The position numbers and the translations under genes were made by a program. Below, one piece after another: positions 25,409 through 35,044 of a stretch of 64,000 bases of DNA. The notes beneath the pieces are model-generated. The model was not told where the DNA came from. It did not search any database and saw only the letters and a program-made list of their open reading frames with translations. The stretch comes from Pseudomonadota bacterium. Its GTDB lineage: Bacteria; Pseudomonadota; Alphaproteobacteria; Rhodospirillales; Magnetospirillaceae. The stretch spans positions 62,001 to 126,000 of the forward strand of contig JAJZVW010000001.1 in assembly GCA_021847015.1 (NCBI GenBank), read 5' to 3'. Every line of letters starts with the position of its first letter. Position 1 is the stretch's first letter.

Positions 25409-27794
25409 GCGGTGGCAGGAGCCGTTGCCCTGGGCCTTGGGGGCGGCGGTGGTCGCGGTAACGGGTCTGGCGGCCGCCAATGGCGGCGCCATCGCCATTC
25501 CGGCCACCATCGCCGGGGCGGTGGCGCTGGCCAGCGGCGGCATCCTCGCCCGTCGCTGGGAGCACGCGCGCCATGCAGCCAGCCAGAATGCATTGCTGGC
25601 CGGCGCCCTCGAATCCGAGTCCCGCGCCTGCCTGATCACCGACGGCAATGGCCGCGAAATCTTGCGCAACCAGGCTGGGCGGCGTCTGCTCGGCCCGGCC
25701 CAGTCTCCGCTGGCGGCGTTCGCCAAGCGCGCCCAAGGCGACGAACGCGCCCAGGAGGAGATCCAACGCCTCGCCGCGGCGGCGGCCGCCGCCGCTCCGC
25801 GCCGCGCGGAAATCACCTTGCCCTTGGCAGGCGGCGGACGCGAATGGTTCGCCATCGAGGTGCGGCCCTCCGGACCCGGGGCGATGTGCTGGACCGTCGA
25901 GGACATTACCGCCCGGCGGGCCATCGAAGAGACGGCACGGCGGGAAGCCGAGACCCTGGCCGACTTCGTCGATCTGCTTCCGGTGGGTTGCTACTCGGCC
26001 GACGCTGCCGGCGTCATCCGCTGGGTCAATCATCGCCTGGCCGAATGGCTGGGGCACCAGCCCGGGGAACTGGTCGGCCAAAACCTCGCGGACGTTCTCG
26101 GCGCCGTCCCCGACCCCGAGCAGGGGCGGACCGAAATGCGCCTCACCGGGCGTGGCGGCGAGGTATTCCAGGCGATGGTGGCGCACACCGTGTTCGACGA
26201 GGGCGGCGAGATTTTCACCCGCTCGGTGGTGATCCGCGACCTGATGCCGGAACACCAGTGGGAACGCGCGCTTCGCTCGGCGGAACGCCGTTTCCGCTGG
26301 CTGTTCGACGACGCGCCCGTGGGCATCGCGCTGATCGAGCTGGATGGAACCGTCGGTGCCTGCAACCTTGCATTGCAGTCCATGATGGGAATCGCCCACG
26401 AGGACATGGCCGGCCGCCCGGTGGCGAACCTCATCGCCGAGGAGAACCGCGTGGCGGCCTCCGACCAGCTCGCCAAGGTGATCTCCGGCTCGGTGCCGGG
26501 AACCCATCTCGAGGTCAAGCTGAAGGGCCGTCGGGACTTGATCGCCCAGCTTTTCGTCAGCCCCACCCATGAGGACGGCGAAATTTCGGGCCTGATCGTC
26601 CACTTCATCGACGCCACCGAGCAGCGCAACCTGGAAATCCAGTTCGCCCAGTCGCAGAAGATGCAGGCGATGGGCCAGCTTGCCGGCGGCGTCGCCCACG
26701 ATTTCAACAATCTGCTGACCGCCATGATCGGGTTCTGCGACCTGCTGTTGCAGCGTCATGGCCCGGGCGATCCCAGTTTCGCCGACATCATGCAGATCAA
26801 GCAGAACGCCAACCGCGCCGCCAGCCTGGTACGGCAGCTTCTCGCCTTCTCCCGCCGGCAAGCCCTGCAACCGCGCCTGCTCAACATCACCGACGCCCTG
26901 GCGGAGCTGTCCAATCTGCTGCGCCGCCTGCTGGGCGAGACCATCGAACTCAAGATCATCCATGGCCGCCAGTTGGGGCTGGTGCGCGTGGACCCCGGCC
27001 AGTTCGATCAGGTCATCATCAATCTGGCGGTCAACGCCCGCGACGCCATGCCCGGCGGCGGCGCGCTGAGCATCCGCACCAACGCGGTCTCGGTGGCCAA
27101 GCCCGTGCCGCGCGGGCCGGAAGTCATGCCGGCCGGCGATTACGTGCTGATCGAGGTGTCCGACACCGGAACGGGCATCCCGCGCGAGAATTTGGGCCGG
27201 ATCTTCGAGCCCTTTTTCTCCACCAAGGAGGTGGGGGCCGGGACCGGCCTGGGCCTGTCCACCGTCTACGGCATCGTCCGCCAGACCGATGGCTTCATTT
27301 TCGTCGAAAGCGAGCTTGGCCAGGGCGCCACCTTCTCGATCCACCTGCCCAGGGTGGAGGCCGAGCCCGCCGCCGAGTCCAAGCCCCTTTCCGTGCCCGC
27401 CGAGCCGCACGGCAACGACCTGACCGGCAACGCCACCGTTCTGTTGGTGGAGGACGAGGACGCCGTCCGCCTGTTCGGCGCCCGCGCGTTGCGCAACAAG
27501 GGATATCGCGTGCTGGAAGCCCGATCGGGCGAACAGGCGCTGGACATGCTGCGCGGCGACGAAACGGTGGAGGTCCTCATCACCGACGTGGTGATGCCCG
27601 GCATGGACGGGGTGACCCTGGCCCGCCTGGTCCGGCTGGAGCGTCCCACCATCCGGGTGATCCTGATCTCGGGCTATTCCGAGGACGTCGCCCGCAACGG
27701 CATCGACCCGGCCGAGGGCATCCATTTCCTGCCCAAGCCGTTCACCCTCAAGCAACTGGCCGGCGCCGTCAAACAGGTGATCGGCGACGACTGA
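25398..27794 (+). CDS. cckA: Hybrid histidine kinase CckA
   Basis: 798 residues. Two N-terminal membrane segments (about 12-50), two PAS domains, then HisKA with H434 in GGVAHDFNNLLTAMIGF, the HATPase domain (VNARDAMPGGG, DTGTGIPRENLGRIFEPFFSTK, GTGLGLSTVYGIV), and a C-terminal receiver with D730 (ITDVVMPGMDG). This is the CckA layout; CckA phosphorylates CtrA and CpdR via ChpT and is inhibited through DivK/DivL. The start is TTG at 25398 inside flhB, behind GGGAAG, so expression is linked to the flagellar operon. Its stop codon lies in a family A repeat. Confidence 0.93.
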   Translation: MRAKRWQEPLPWALGAAVVAVTGLAAANGGAIAIPATIAGAVALASGGILARRWEHARHAASQNALLAGALESESRACLITDGNGREILRNQAGRRLLGPAQSPLAAFAKRAQGDERAQEEIQRLAAAAAAAAPRRAEITLPLAGGGREWFAIEVRPSGPGAMCWTVEDITARRAIEETARREAETLADFVDLLPVGCYSADAAGVIRWVNHRLAEWLGHQPGELVGQNLADVLGAVPDPEQGRTEMRLTGRGGEVFQAMVAHTVFDEGGEIFTRSVVIRDLMPEHQWERALRSAERRFRWLFDDAPVGIALIELDGTVGACNLALQSMMGIAHEDMAGRPVANLIAEENRVAASDQLAKVISGSVPGTHLEVKLKGRRDLIAQLFVSPTHEDGEISGLIVHFIDATEQRNLEIQFAQSQKMQAMGQLAGGVAHDFNNLLTAMIGFCDLLLQRHGPGDPSFADIMQIKQNANRAASLVRQLLAFSRRQALQPRLLNITDALAELSNLLRRLLGETIELKIIHGRQLGLVRVDPGQFDQVIINLAVNARDAMPGGGALSIRTNAVSVAKPVPRGPEVMPAGDYVLIEVSDTGTGIPRENLGRIFEPFFSTKEVGAGTGLGLSTVYGIVRQTDGFIFVESELGQGATFSIHLPRVEAEPAAESKPLSVPAEPHGNDLTGNATVLLVEDEDAVRLFGARALRNKGYRVLEARSGEQALDMLRGDETVEVLITDVVMPGMDGVTLARLVRLERPTIRVILISGYSEDVARNGIDPAEGIHFLPKPFTLKQLAGAVKQVIGDD

Positions 27795-27894
27795 GGGTTT
27801 ATGAACGTTGCTCATCCCGCTCGATTCTGACGGAAAAACGCCAATATTTTCAATGGGCGTTCGTTCATACGCTCGATTGACTTACAAACTCCGG
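27792..27894 (+). repeat. Family A palindromic repeat, copy 3
   Basis: Begins TGAGGGTTTATGAA at the cckA stop codon, contains the family core CTCGATTCTGACGG and AATGGGCGTTC, and ends TTACAAACTC. It is clearly related to 2380-2483 but its terminal inverted repeats have diverged. It lies between cckA and the recA promoter. Confidence 0.8.
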
Positions 27895-27914
27895 GCCTGC
27901 CCCGAAGGCCCTGA

Positions 27915-27960
27915 GAACAAAAGTGGACTTTCCGCTTGCCAACCGGAACGGATCGTGTAC
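27915..27960 (+). promoter_or_regulatory. Possible SOS (LexA) box region of recA
   Basis: Alphaproteobacterial LexA sites have the form GAAC-N7-GAAC or its complement. Two imperfect matches occur here: GAACAAAAGTGGACT at 27915 (two mismatches in the second half) and GAACGGATCGTGTAC at 27946 (one mismatch). Position 54-100 bases before the recA ATG is right, but neither site is perfect. Confidence 0.35.
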
Positions 27961-28013
27961 ATTATTCCGCGTTGCATCGGTTGCCCGGATCGCCTTAAGT
28001 AGGGGGAACGGCC

Positions 28014-29090
28014 ATGTCGCAGGCTATGTTGCGTCTCGTGGACAAGGACACCATGGATAGACAGAAGGCACTCGAAGCCGCGGTCACCCAGATCGAGCGG
28101 GCCTTCGGCAAAGGCTCGATCATGCGCCTGGGCCAGAAGGAGCATGTGGAGACCGAAGTGGTGTCCACCGGCTCGCTCGGGCTCGACGTCGCGCTGGGCA
28201 TCGGCGGCCTGCCGCGCGGACGCATCGTCGAAATCTACGGGCCGGAAAGTTCGGGCAAGACCACGCTGGCCCTGCACGTCCTCGCCGAGGCCCAGAAGAA
28301 GGGCGGCACCTGCGCGTTCATCGACGCCGAACACGCGCTGGACCCCATCTACGCCCGCAAGCTGGGCGTGAACCTCGACGACCTTTTGATCAGCCAGCCG
28401 GATGCCGGCGAGCAGGCGCTGGAAATCGCCGATACCCTGGTGCGCTCGGGCGCGGTCGACGTGCTGGTGGTGGATTCCGTCGCCGCCCTGGTGCCACGCG
28501 CCGAACTGGAAGGCGAGATGGGCGACAGCCATGTCGGCCTGCATGCCCGGCTGATGAGCCAGGCCTTGCGCAAGCTGACCGGCTCGGTCTCCAAGTCCAA
28601 GTGCATCGTCATCTTCATCAACCAGATCCGCATGAAGATCGGCGTGATGTTCGGCAACCCGGAGACCACCACCGGCGGCAACGCGCTGAAGTTCTACGCC
28701 TCGGTCCGCATGGAAATCCGCCGGATCGGCGCCATCAAGGACCGCGACGAGGTAGTCGGCAACCAGACCCGCGTCAAGGTGGTCAAGAACAAGCTGGCGC
28801 CGCCATTCAAGGTGGTCGATTTCGACATCATGTACGGCGAGGGCGTGTCCAAGACCGGCGAGCTTATCGACCTCGGCCTCAAGGCCGGCATCATCGAAAA
28901 GTCGGGCGCCTGGTTCTCCTACAATTCGACCCGCATCGGCCAGGGCCGGGAGAATGCCAAGACCTACCTGCGCGAACATCCCGACATGGCCGCCGAGATC
29001 GGGAATGCCATCCGCGGCAGCGCCGGCCAGATTTCGGAAGCCCTGTCCGGCGGTCCGGGGGATCTCGACGGCTCTCCGGTCGAGGAATGA
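28014..29090 (+). CDS. recA: Recombinase RecA
   Basis: 358 residues. Walker A is GPESSGKTT near residue 75; other landmarks are [51 protein letters not shown] and the C-terminal domain. It forms filaments on single-stranded DNA, pairs homologous strands and triggers LexA cleavage. The ATG at 28014 follows GGGGGAA; MDRQKAL 13 residues later is a plausible alternative start. Monocistronic, followed by a hairpin. Confidence 0.98.
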   Translation: MSQAMLRLVDKDTMDRQKALEAAVTQIERAFGKGSIMRLGQKEHVETEVVSTGSLGLDVALGIGGLPRGRIVEIYGPESSGKTTLALHVLAEAQKKGGTCAFIDAEHALDPIYARKLGVNLDDLLISQPDAGEQALEIADTLVRSGAVDVLVVDSVAALVPRAELEGEMGDSHVGLHARLMSQALRKLTGSVSKSKCIVIFINQIRMKIGVMFGNPETTTGGNALKFYASVRMEIRRIGAIKDRDEVVGNQTRVKVVKNKLAPPFKVVDFDIMYGEGVSKTGELIDLGLKAGIIEKSGAWFSYNSTRIGQGRENAKTYLREHPDMAAEIGNAIRGSAGQISEALSGGPGDLDGSPVEE

Positions 29091-29095
29091 GGGCG

Positions 29096-29119
29096 GCGGC
29101 GGAGGGTCTCCTCCGCCGC
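29096..29119 (+). terminator. Hairpin after recA
   Basis: A 10-bp perfect stem GCGGCGGAGG/CCTCCGCCGC with loop GTCT, five bases after the recA stop codon. No T-run follows, so it may stabilise the 3' end as much as terminate. Confidence 0.6.
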
Positions 29120-29201
29120 ATGGTCTACGGCCCCAACCGTGGTGCCTCCTTTTCGCGGCGATGGTATAAAGGCGGTCTCCGCCGGCTACCCGGACCTTCC
29201 C

Positions 29202-30617
29202 ATGCTCCGTCTTCGCATCCTCGCAGCCCTCGCCATCCTCGCCCTGACCGCGGTCACGCCTCTCCCCGCAGGGGCGGAATCGGCCGTTCCCGGATCGCGG
29301 GAACAGATCAAACTGTCCTTCGCTCCGATCGTCCGCCAGACGGCGCCGGCGGTGGTCAACATCTATACCCGCCGCGTGGTGAAGGCGGCCGCGTCGCCCC
29401 TGTTGGCCGACCCGTTCTTCCGCCAGTTCTTCGGCGACATGATGCCACCCGGGATAATGCAGGACCGGGTGCAGCGCTCGCTGGGCTCCGGGGTCATCGT
29501 CAGCGCCGACGGCACGGTGGTCACCAACCACCATGTCATCCGCGATGCCGACGCCATCACGGTGGTCCTGGCCGACCATCGGGAGTACGGGGCGCGCGTA
29601 GTGGGTAGCGACGACCGTGCCGATCTTGCCGTGTTGAAGATCGATCCCAAGGGCGAGGCGCTTCCGACCCTTCCCCTGGGGGATTCCGACGCGCTTGAGG
29701 TCGGCGACCTGGTCATCGCCATCGGCGATCCGTTCGGCGTCGGGCAGACCGTTACCAGCGGCATCGTCTCGGCGCTGGCGCGCACGAATGTCGGACTGTC
29801 CGACTACCGTTCCTTCATCCAGACCGATGCCGCCATCAACCCCGGCAATTCCGGGGGAGCGCTGGTGGACATGGACGGCCGGCTGGTCGGCATCAACACC
29901 GCCATCTATTCCCGCAACGGCGGCGGTTCGATCGGCATCGGCTTCGCCATCCCCTCCTCCCTGGTCAAGGCGGTGCTGTCGGACCTCGCCCACGGCGGCA
30001 AGGTCGTGCACCCGTGGATGGGGGCCAGCGGCCAACCGGTAACGCCGGACATCGCCCAGCAGCTGAAATTGCCCCGCCCGGTGGGCGTTCTGCTCAGTCA
30101 GGTGAGCAAGGACGGGCCGGCGGCGAAGGCCGGCCTGACGGCGGGCGACGTCATCGTCGCCGTCAACGGCCGCGAGGTGGAGGACCCCGAGAGCTTGCGG
30201 TTCCGCATCGCCACCCTGCCGATGGGGGGCGACGCCCATCTCACGGTGATCCGCGACGGCGCCGAGCGCACCATCGACGTCCATCCCGTCCCGCCTCCCG
30301 AGATTCCTCCCCGCGACACCACCGACATCAAGGGCGACAATCCCTTGTCCGGCGCAACGCTCGCCAACCTCAACCCGGCTTTGGCCGACGAGGTCGGCAT
30401 GAACGCCGAGACCGGTGGGGTGGTGGTTCTGCGCGTCGGACGCGCCTCCATTGCGCAACGGCTGCAATTCCGTCCCGGGGATATCATCTTGCGAATCAAC
30501 GACCGTCCCGTGGCCAGCGTCGCCGACGCCAAGCTCGCCATTGACCGCGGGGCGGGGTCCTGGCGGGTGATGCTGAGCCGCCAGGGTCAAACCATGACAC
30601 TGATGATCAACGGGTGA
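29202..30617 (+). CDS. Do/DegP-type periplasmic serine protease
   Basis: 471 residues: signal peptide (LRILAALAILALTAVTPLPAGA), then a trypsin-like domain with triad H111 (TNHHVI), D141 (RADLAVLKID) and S217 (NPGNSGGAL), then two PDZ domains (about 270-360 and 375-465). Protein quality control in the periplasm. It lacks the long loop insert and Q-linker of DegP, so DegQ/DegS-like naming is equally possible. The rarA start overlaps its stop by four bases. Confidence 0.93.
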   Translation: MLRLRILAALAILALTAVTPLPAGAESAVPGSREQIKLSFAPIVRQTAPAVVNIYTRRVVKAAASPLLADPFFRQFFGDMMPPGIMQDRVQRSLGSGVIVSADGTVVTNHHVIRDADAITVVLADHREYGARVVGSDDRADLAVLKIDPKGEALPTLPLGDSDALEVGDLVIAIGDPFGVGQTVTSGIVSALARTNVGLSDYRSFIQTDAAINPGNSGGALVDMDGRLVGINTAIYSRNGGGSIGIGFAIPSSLVKAVLSDLAHGGKVVHPWMGASGQPVTPDIAQQLKLPRPVGVLLSQVSKDGPAAKAGLTAGDVIVAVNGREVEDPESLRFRIATLPMGGDAHLTVIRDGAERTIDVHPVPPPEIPPRDTTDIKGDNPLSGATLANLNPALADEVGMNAETGGVVVLRVGRASIAQRLQFRPGDIILRINDRPVASVADAKLAIDRGAGSWRVMLSRQGQTMTLMING

Positions 30618-31909
30618 AAACGCTGTTCGAACGGGACGAGGACCGGCCGCTGGCCGACCGTCTGCGGCCCAGGTCCCTTGACGAGGTGGTCGGTCAAGAC
30701 CACCTGCTGGCCCCTTCCGCCCCGCTGGGGCGGATGCTGGCCAGCGCCAAGCTGGCCTCGATCATCCTGTGGGGTCCTCCCGGCTGCGGCAAGACCACCA
30801 TCGCCCGTCTGCTCGCCGACCATACCCGGCTGGCGTTCGAGCCTTTGAGCGCCGTATTTTCCGGCGTCGCCGACCTTCGCAAGGTCTTCGATGCGGCGCG
30901 CAAGCGGCGCGAACAGGGTACGGGCACCTTGCTGTTCGTCGATGAAATTCACCGGTTCAACCGTGCCCAGCAGGACGGCTTCCTGCCGTATGTGGAGGAT
31001 GGCACGGTGGTGCTGGTGGGTGCCACCACCGAAAACCCTTCGTTCGAGTTGAACGGCGCGCTGTTGTCGCGCTGCCAGGTGCTTGTGCTCCACCGCCTGG
31101 ACGAGCCGGCGCTGGAGACCCTGCTGGAGCGCGCCGAAGCGGCCATCGGCCACCCCCTGCCGCTGGATGCGGACGCCCGCGCGGCGCTCAAGGCCCTGGC
31201 CGACGGGGACGGCCGCTACCTCCTCAATCTGGTCGAGGCGCTGGCACCGTTGCCGGCGGCTCCTGTTTTGGACGCCGGGGGCCTCGCGGCAGTCGTACAG
31301 AAGCGCGCCCCCGCCTACGACAAGGACCGCGAGGGCCATTACAACCTGATCAGCGCCCTTCACAAATCCCTGCGCGGCTCGGATACGGATGCGGCGCTGT
31401 ACTGGATGGCGCGGATGCTGGACGGCGGCGAAGACCCGCTCTACATCGCGCGCCGGCTCACCCGCTTCGCCGTCGAGGATATCGGCCTCGCCGATCCCGG
31501 CGCCGTGACCCAGGCTCTCGCCGCCTGGGACGTCTACGAACGGCTGGGCTCGCCCGAGGGAGAGTTGGCCTTGGCGCAGTTGGTGGTCTACCTGGGGACC
31601 GCGCCGAAATCGAATGCCGCCTACATGGCCTTCAAGGCGGCCATGCGCGCCGCCAAGGATACCGGCAGCCTGATGCCGCCCAAGCATACCCTCAACGCGC
31701 CGACCCGGCTGATGAAGGATCTCGGCTACTCCAAGGGTTACCGGTACGATCACGACACCGCCGAGGGATTTTCGGGGCAGAACTACTTTCCCGACGGCAT
31801 GGAACGGCGGCGGTTCTACGACCCGCCCGAACGGGGGTTCGAACGCGAGATCCGCAAGCGCCTGGAGTACTGGGACAAGCTGAGGGAACGCAACAAGGGG
31901 CAAGCGTGA
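30614..31909 (+). CDS. rarA: Replication-associated recombination protein RarA (MgsA)
   Basis: 431 residues, AAA+ ATPase: Walker A GPPGCGKTT, Walker B LLFVDEIHRFNRAQQDGFLPYVEDG, sensor 1 GATTENPSFELNGALLSRCQV, then the C-terminal tetramerisation region ending with YDPPERGFEREIRKRLEYW. Acts at stalled replication forks. GTG start at 30614 overlaps the protease stop (GTGA), so the two are coupled; the pairing is common in alphaproteobacteria. Confidence 0.95.
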   Translation: MKTLFERDEDRPLADRLRPRSLDEVVGQDHLLAPSAPLGRMLASAKLASIILWGPPGCGKTTIARLLADHTRLAFEPLSAVFSGVADLRKVFDAARKRREQGTGTLLFVDEIHRFNRAQQDGFLPYVEDGTVVLVGATTENPSFELNGALLSRCQVLVLHRLDEPALETLLERAEAAIGHPLPLDADARAALKALADGDGRYLLNLVEALAPLPAAPVLDAGGLAAVVQKRAPAYDKDREGHYNLISALHKSLRGSDTDAALYWMARMLDGGEDPLYIARRLTRFAVEDIGLADPGAVTQALAAWDVYERLGSPEGELALAQLVVYLGTAPKSNAAYMAFKAAMRAAKDTGSLMPPKHTLNAPTRLMKDLGYSKGYRYDHDTAEGFSGQNYFPDGMERRRFYDPPERGFEREIRKRLEYWDKLRERNKGQA

Positions 31910-31923
31910 CTGCCGGGAAGCCG

Positions 31924-33984
31924 ATGAACCGGAAGGAGAGACGTGCGGCGGCCAAGATGGCGGCGACGGCCGGGGCCGGAGATTCCCCGTCCCCTTCCCT
32001 TGCCGGAGAAATCGACCGGCTGATGACGTTGGCGGGAACCTGTCAGGCGCGGGGTGACCTGGCCGCGGCCGCACTCGCCTACCGGCAGGCGATCGCCCTC
32101 GCCCCTCACATCCCCGAGGCCTGCAACAATCTCGGCATCGTCCTGCAAGGCCTCGGACGGCTGGACGAGGCTGTCGCCATCCTGCGCCGGGCCGTCGCCC
32201 TGCGGCCGGACATGTCCGCCGCCCACAACAATCTGGGCAACGCCCTCAAAACGTCCGGCCGGCTTTCCGAAGCCGTGGCCAGCTATCGCCGATCCCTGGC
32301 CGGCCAGCCCGGAAATCCCACCGTTCTGGTCAATCTCGCCATCGCCCTTCTCGCCGTCGGCCAAGGCGAGGAGGCGGCGGAATGCTGCCGGCGCGCGCTG
32401 GCCGTCCAGCCCAACCTGCCCGAGGCGCATTTCAACCTCGGCAATGCCCTCAAGCGGTTGGGACGGTTCGACGATGCCGTCCAGGCATTCCTCGGCGCCG
32501 TCTCGCTCCGGCCAAACCACGCCGAAGGCTGGCTCAATCTCGGCAACGCCTTCGCTTCCCTGGACCGCCACGACGAGGCCCTTGGGGCCTACGGCAAGAC
32601 CCTCGCCCTGAAACCCGATTACGCCGAGGCGCTCTCCAATCTCGGCGCCCTCCTTCAGGCGATGGGCCGCTACGATGACGCCCTCGACAGCTTGCGCCGG
32701 GCCGTCGCCCTGAAGCCGGACCACGCCGAGGCCCACAACAACATGGGCGCGACATTGCAGGCGCTGGGACGCATGGACGAAGCGCTGCAATCCTACCGGC
32801 AGGCTCTCGCCCTCCAGCCGGCTTCCGCCGAGGCCGAGGCCAACCTTGCCGAAGCGGAACTGGAAGGGGGAAACCCGGAAGGTGCGGAAGCCCGCTGCCG
32901 GCACGCCGTCGCCTTGGCCCCCGACAACCCGAGCGTCCTCAACAATTTCGGCAACGTCCTGGCGCGGCGGGGACGCGCGGACGAGGCTCTCGCCGCCTTC
33001 GAATCGGCCCTGGCCCGCAAGCCGGATTACGCCGACGTCCACCTCAATTACGCCATGGCGCTGCTGCGGAGGGGGCGGCTGCGCGAAGGTTGGACCGAAT
33101 TCGAGTGGCGCCGCGAGACCCGGAAATACCTGGCGGCCACGGCCGCGTTTGCCCAGCCGGAATGGACGGGCCAGGCGTTGGAGGGCAAGAGCATCCTGCT
33201 CCACGGCGAGCAGGGGCTTGGCGACGTGCTGCAATTCGCGCGCTTCGCCACTCCCTTCGCCGCCCGGGGCGCGCGGGTGGTGCTCTGGGTTCAGCCGCCC
33301 TTGGTCCGTCTTCTCCGCACGGTGCCGGGCGCCGCCGAAATCGTCGGCTTCGGCCAGTCGCCACCACCAACCGATTTCCATCTGCCGCTGATGAGCGCGC
33401 CCTATGCGCTGGGCACCGGCCTTGACGGCATCCCCGCCGACATCCCCTATCTCCGCCCCGATTCCGTGGAGGCGGAAGCTTGGACGCGGCGGCTGGCGGA
33501 CTACGAGGGCGCCAAGGTGGGATTGGTCTGGGCCGGGGCACCCCGTCCCCATGACCGCCAGGCGCACCTGACGGATCGGCGCCGCAGCCTGCGGCTGGAC
33601 CATTTCGCCGGGCTGGCGGGGATCCCGGGGGTGACTCTTTTCAGCCTGCAAAAAGGTCCCCCCGCCGAACAGGCCAAGACGCCGCCGCCCGGCCTCGCCC
33701 TGGTGGATTTCATGGACGGGATCGACGATTTCGCCGGCACGGCCGCCCTGGTGGCCAATCTCGATCTGGTCATTTCGGTGGACACGTCGACCGCCCATCT
33801 CGCGGGCGCGCTGGGCGTTCCGGTATGGATTCTGTCCCGCTTCGACGCCTGCTGGCGGTGGCTTGAGGACAGGGAGGATTCCCCCTGGTATCCGACGGCT
33901 CGGCTATTCCGCCAGCCCGGTCCGGGCGATTGGGAAAGCGTCCTCGGCCGGATTCCGGTTGAGTTGGCGCGTTTCGCGGCGTGA
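31924..33984 (+). CDS. TPR protein with glycosyltransferase-like C-terminus
   Basis: 686 residues. Starts MNRKERRAAAKMA, then about eleven consecutive 34-residue TPR units to about residue 400 (pattern AxxNLGxxLxxLGRxDEAvxxxRrAvaLkP). The last 280 residues resemble the nucleotide-sugar-binding half of GT-B enzymes (LHGEQGLGDVLQFARF, GLVWAGAPRPHD, VDTSTAHLAGALGVPVWIL). It probably glycosylates a protein or is a degenerate enzyme of the SPINDLY/heptosyltransferase type. ATG at 31924 is preferred over GTG at 31906, which overlaps rarA. Confidence 0.85.
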   Translation: MNRKERRAAAKMAATAGAGDSPSPSLAGEIDRLMTLAGTCQARGDLAAAALAYRQAIALAPHIPEACNNLGIVLQGLGRLDEAVAILRRAVALRPDMSAAHNNLGNALKTSGRLSEAVASYRRSLAGQPGNPTVLVNLAIALLAVGQGEEAAECCRRALAVQPNLPEAHFNLGNALKRLGRFDDAVQAFLGAVSLRPNHAEGWLNLGNAFASLDRHDEALGAYGKTLALKPDYAEALSNLGALLQAMGRYDDALDSLRRAVALKPDHAEAHNNMGATLQALGRMDEALQSYRQALALQPASAEAEANLAEAELEGGNPEGAEARCRHAVALAPDNPSVLNNFGNVLARRGRADEALAAFESALARKPDYADVHLNYAMALLRRGRLREGWTEFEWRRETRKYLAATAAFAQPEWTGQALEGKSILLHGEQGLGDVLQFARFATPFAARGARVVLWVQPPLVRLLRTVPGAAEIVGFGQSPPPTDFHLPLMSAPYALGTGLDGIPADIPYLRPDSVEAEAWTRRLADYEGAKVGLVWAGAPRPHDRQAHLTDRRRSLRLDHFAGLAGIPGVTLFSLQKGPPAEQAKTPPPGLALVDFMDGIDDFAGTAALVANLDLVISVDTSTAHLAGALGVPVWILSRFDACWRWLEDREDSPWYPTARLFRQPGPGDWESVLGRIPVELARFAA

Positions 33985-34038
33985 GCGCCTGCGTCATCGC
34001 CCTTGGCAGAGGAACGGCCGCAGGGTAGCTTGCCCGCC

Positions 34039-35025
34039 ATGTCCGTCCAGATCCTCACAGTCGCCAGCGACGAGGCCGATCTTCGCCTCGACCGCTGGTT
34101 CAAACGCCATTTCCCCGCCGTCGGCCATGGACTGTTGGAAAAGTGGCTGCGGACCGGCCAGGTTCGCATCGATGGCAAGCGGGCGAAATCGAACCAGCGG
34201 CTGGAGGCCAGCCAGCAAATCCGCGTCCCGCCGCTTCCCGAGGGTCCCCGCCCCGAGGCCGCGCCACGGCCGGCCGTGGACGCGAAGATCGCCCGCATGC
34301 TGGAGGATTCCGTCCTTTACCTCGACGACGACGTCATCGTCATCGACAAGCCGCCGGGATTGGCGGTGCAGGGGGGGACGGGCATGGCGGAGCATCACCT
34401 CGACGCCATGCTCGACGTCTTGCGCTTCGGCGCCGCCGAGCGTCCCCGGCTGGTCCATCGGCTCGACAAGGACACCTCGGGCGTCCTGGTGCTCGGACGC
34501 AGCGCCGGCGCGGCGGCCAAGCTGGCCGCCGCCTTCAAGAGCCGCGCCGCCCACAAATGCTATTGGGCCCTGGTGGTGGGCGTGCCGAAAATCCGCCAGG
34601 GGCGCATCGACGCCCCCCTGGCCAAGCTGCCCGGCCCCATGGGCGACAAGGTCGCGGTCGACGAAGACGAAGGCAAGCGGGCCGTGACCTGGTACCGGGT
34701 GGTGGAATACGCCGGCAAACGGGCCGCCTGGCTGGAAATGGAGCCCCGCACCGGGCGCACCCACCAGCTTCGCGCCCATTGCGCCTTGCTGGGAACGCCG
34801 ATCCTGGGCGACGGCAAGTACGGCGGCAAAGCGGCGTTCATCGAGGGCCAGGGGGTGAGCCGCAAGCTCCACCTTCATGCCCGCGCCATCCGCATGCCCC
34901 ATCCCCGCAACGGGACCATCGAGGTGACCGCGCCCTTGCCCCCGCACATCGCCGCCAGCTTCGCCTTTTTCGGCTTCGAGGAAGCCCAGGCGGGCGAAGC
35001 CTTCGCGGCCTTCGAGTCCGAGTGA
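34039..35025 (+). CDS. rluC: Ribosomal large-subunit pseudouridine synthase, RluC/RluD family
   Basis: 328 residues: N-terminal S4 domain (RLDRWFKRHFPAVGHGLLEKWLRTGQVRIDGKR), then the catalytic domain with the HRLDKDTSGVLVLGR motif carrying the catalytic Asp, and RTGRTHQLRAHCALLGTPILGDGKYGG. It isomerises specific uridines in 23S rRNA. RluC best fits the S4 sequence, but RluD cannot be excluded. ATG at 34039 is chosen because the S4 domain follows directly. Confidence 0.92.
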   Translation: MSVQILTVASDEADLRLDRWFKRHFPAVGHGLLEKWLRTGQVRIDGKRAKSNQRLEASQQIRVPPLPEGPRPEAAPRPAVDAKIARMLEDSVLYLDDDVIVIDKPPGLAVQGGTGMAEHHLDAMLDVLRFGAAERPRLVHRLDKDTSGVLVLGRSAGAAAKLAAAFKSRAAHKCYWALVVGVPKIRQGRIDAPLAKLPGPMGDKVAVDEDEGKRAVTWYRVVEYAGKRAAWLEMEPRTGRTHQLRAHCALLGTPILGDGKYGGKAAFIEGQGVSRKLHLHARAIRMPHPRNGTIEVTAPLPPHIAASFAFFGFEEAQAGEAFAAFESE

Positions 35026-35044
35026 CGGCGGGGGCGCCGCCGGC

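Noticed and set aside
22958-25924. A 988-codon minus-strand open frame opposite the fliE-fliQ-fliR-flhB genes
   Set aside because: All the flagellar genes on the plus strand are family matches of normal length. The antisense frame is low-complexity His/Gln/Arg-rich and has no ribosome site.
27882-30590. A 902-codon minus-strand open frame opposite recA and the DegP-like protease
   Set aside because: Same antisense artefact; both plus-strand genes are beyond doubt.
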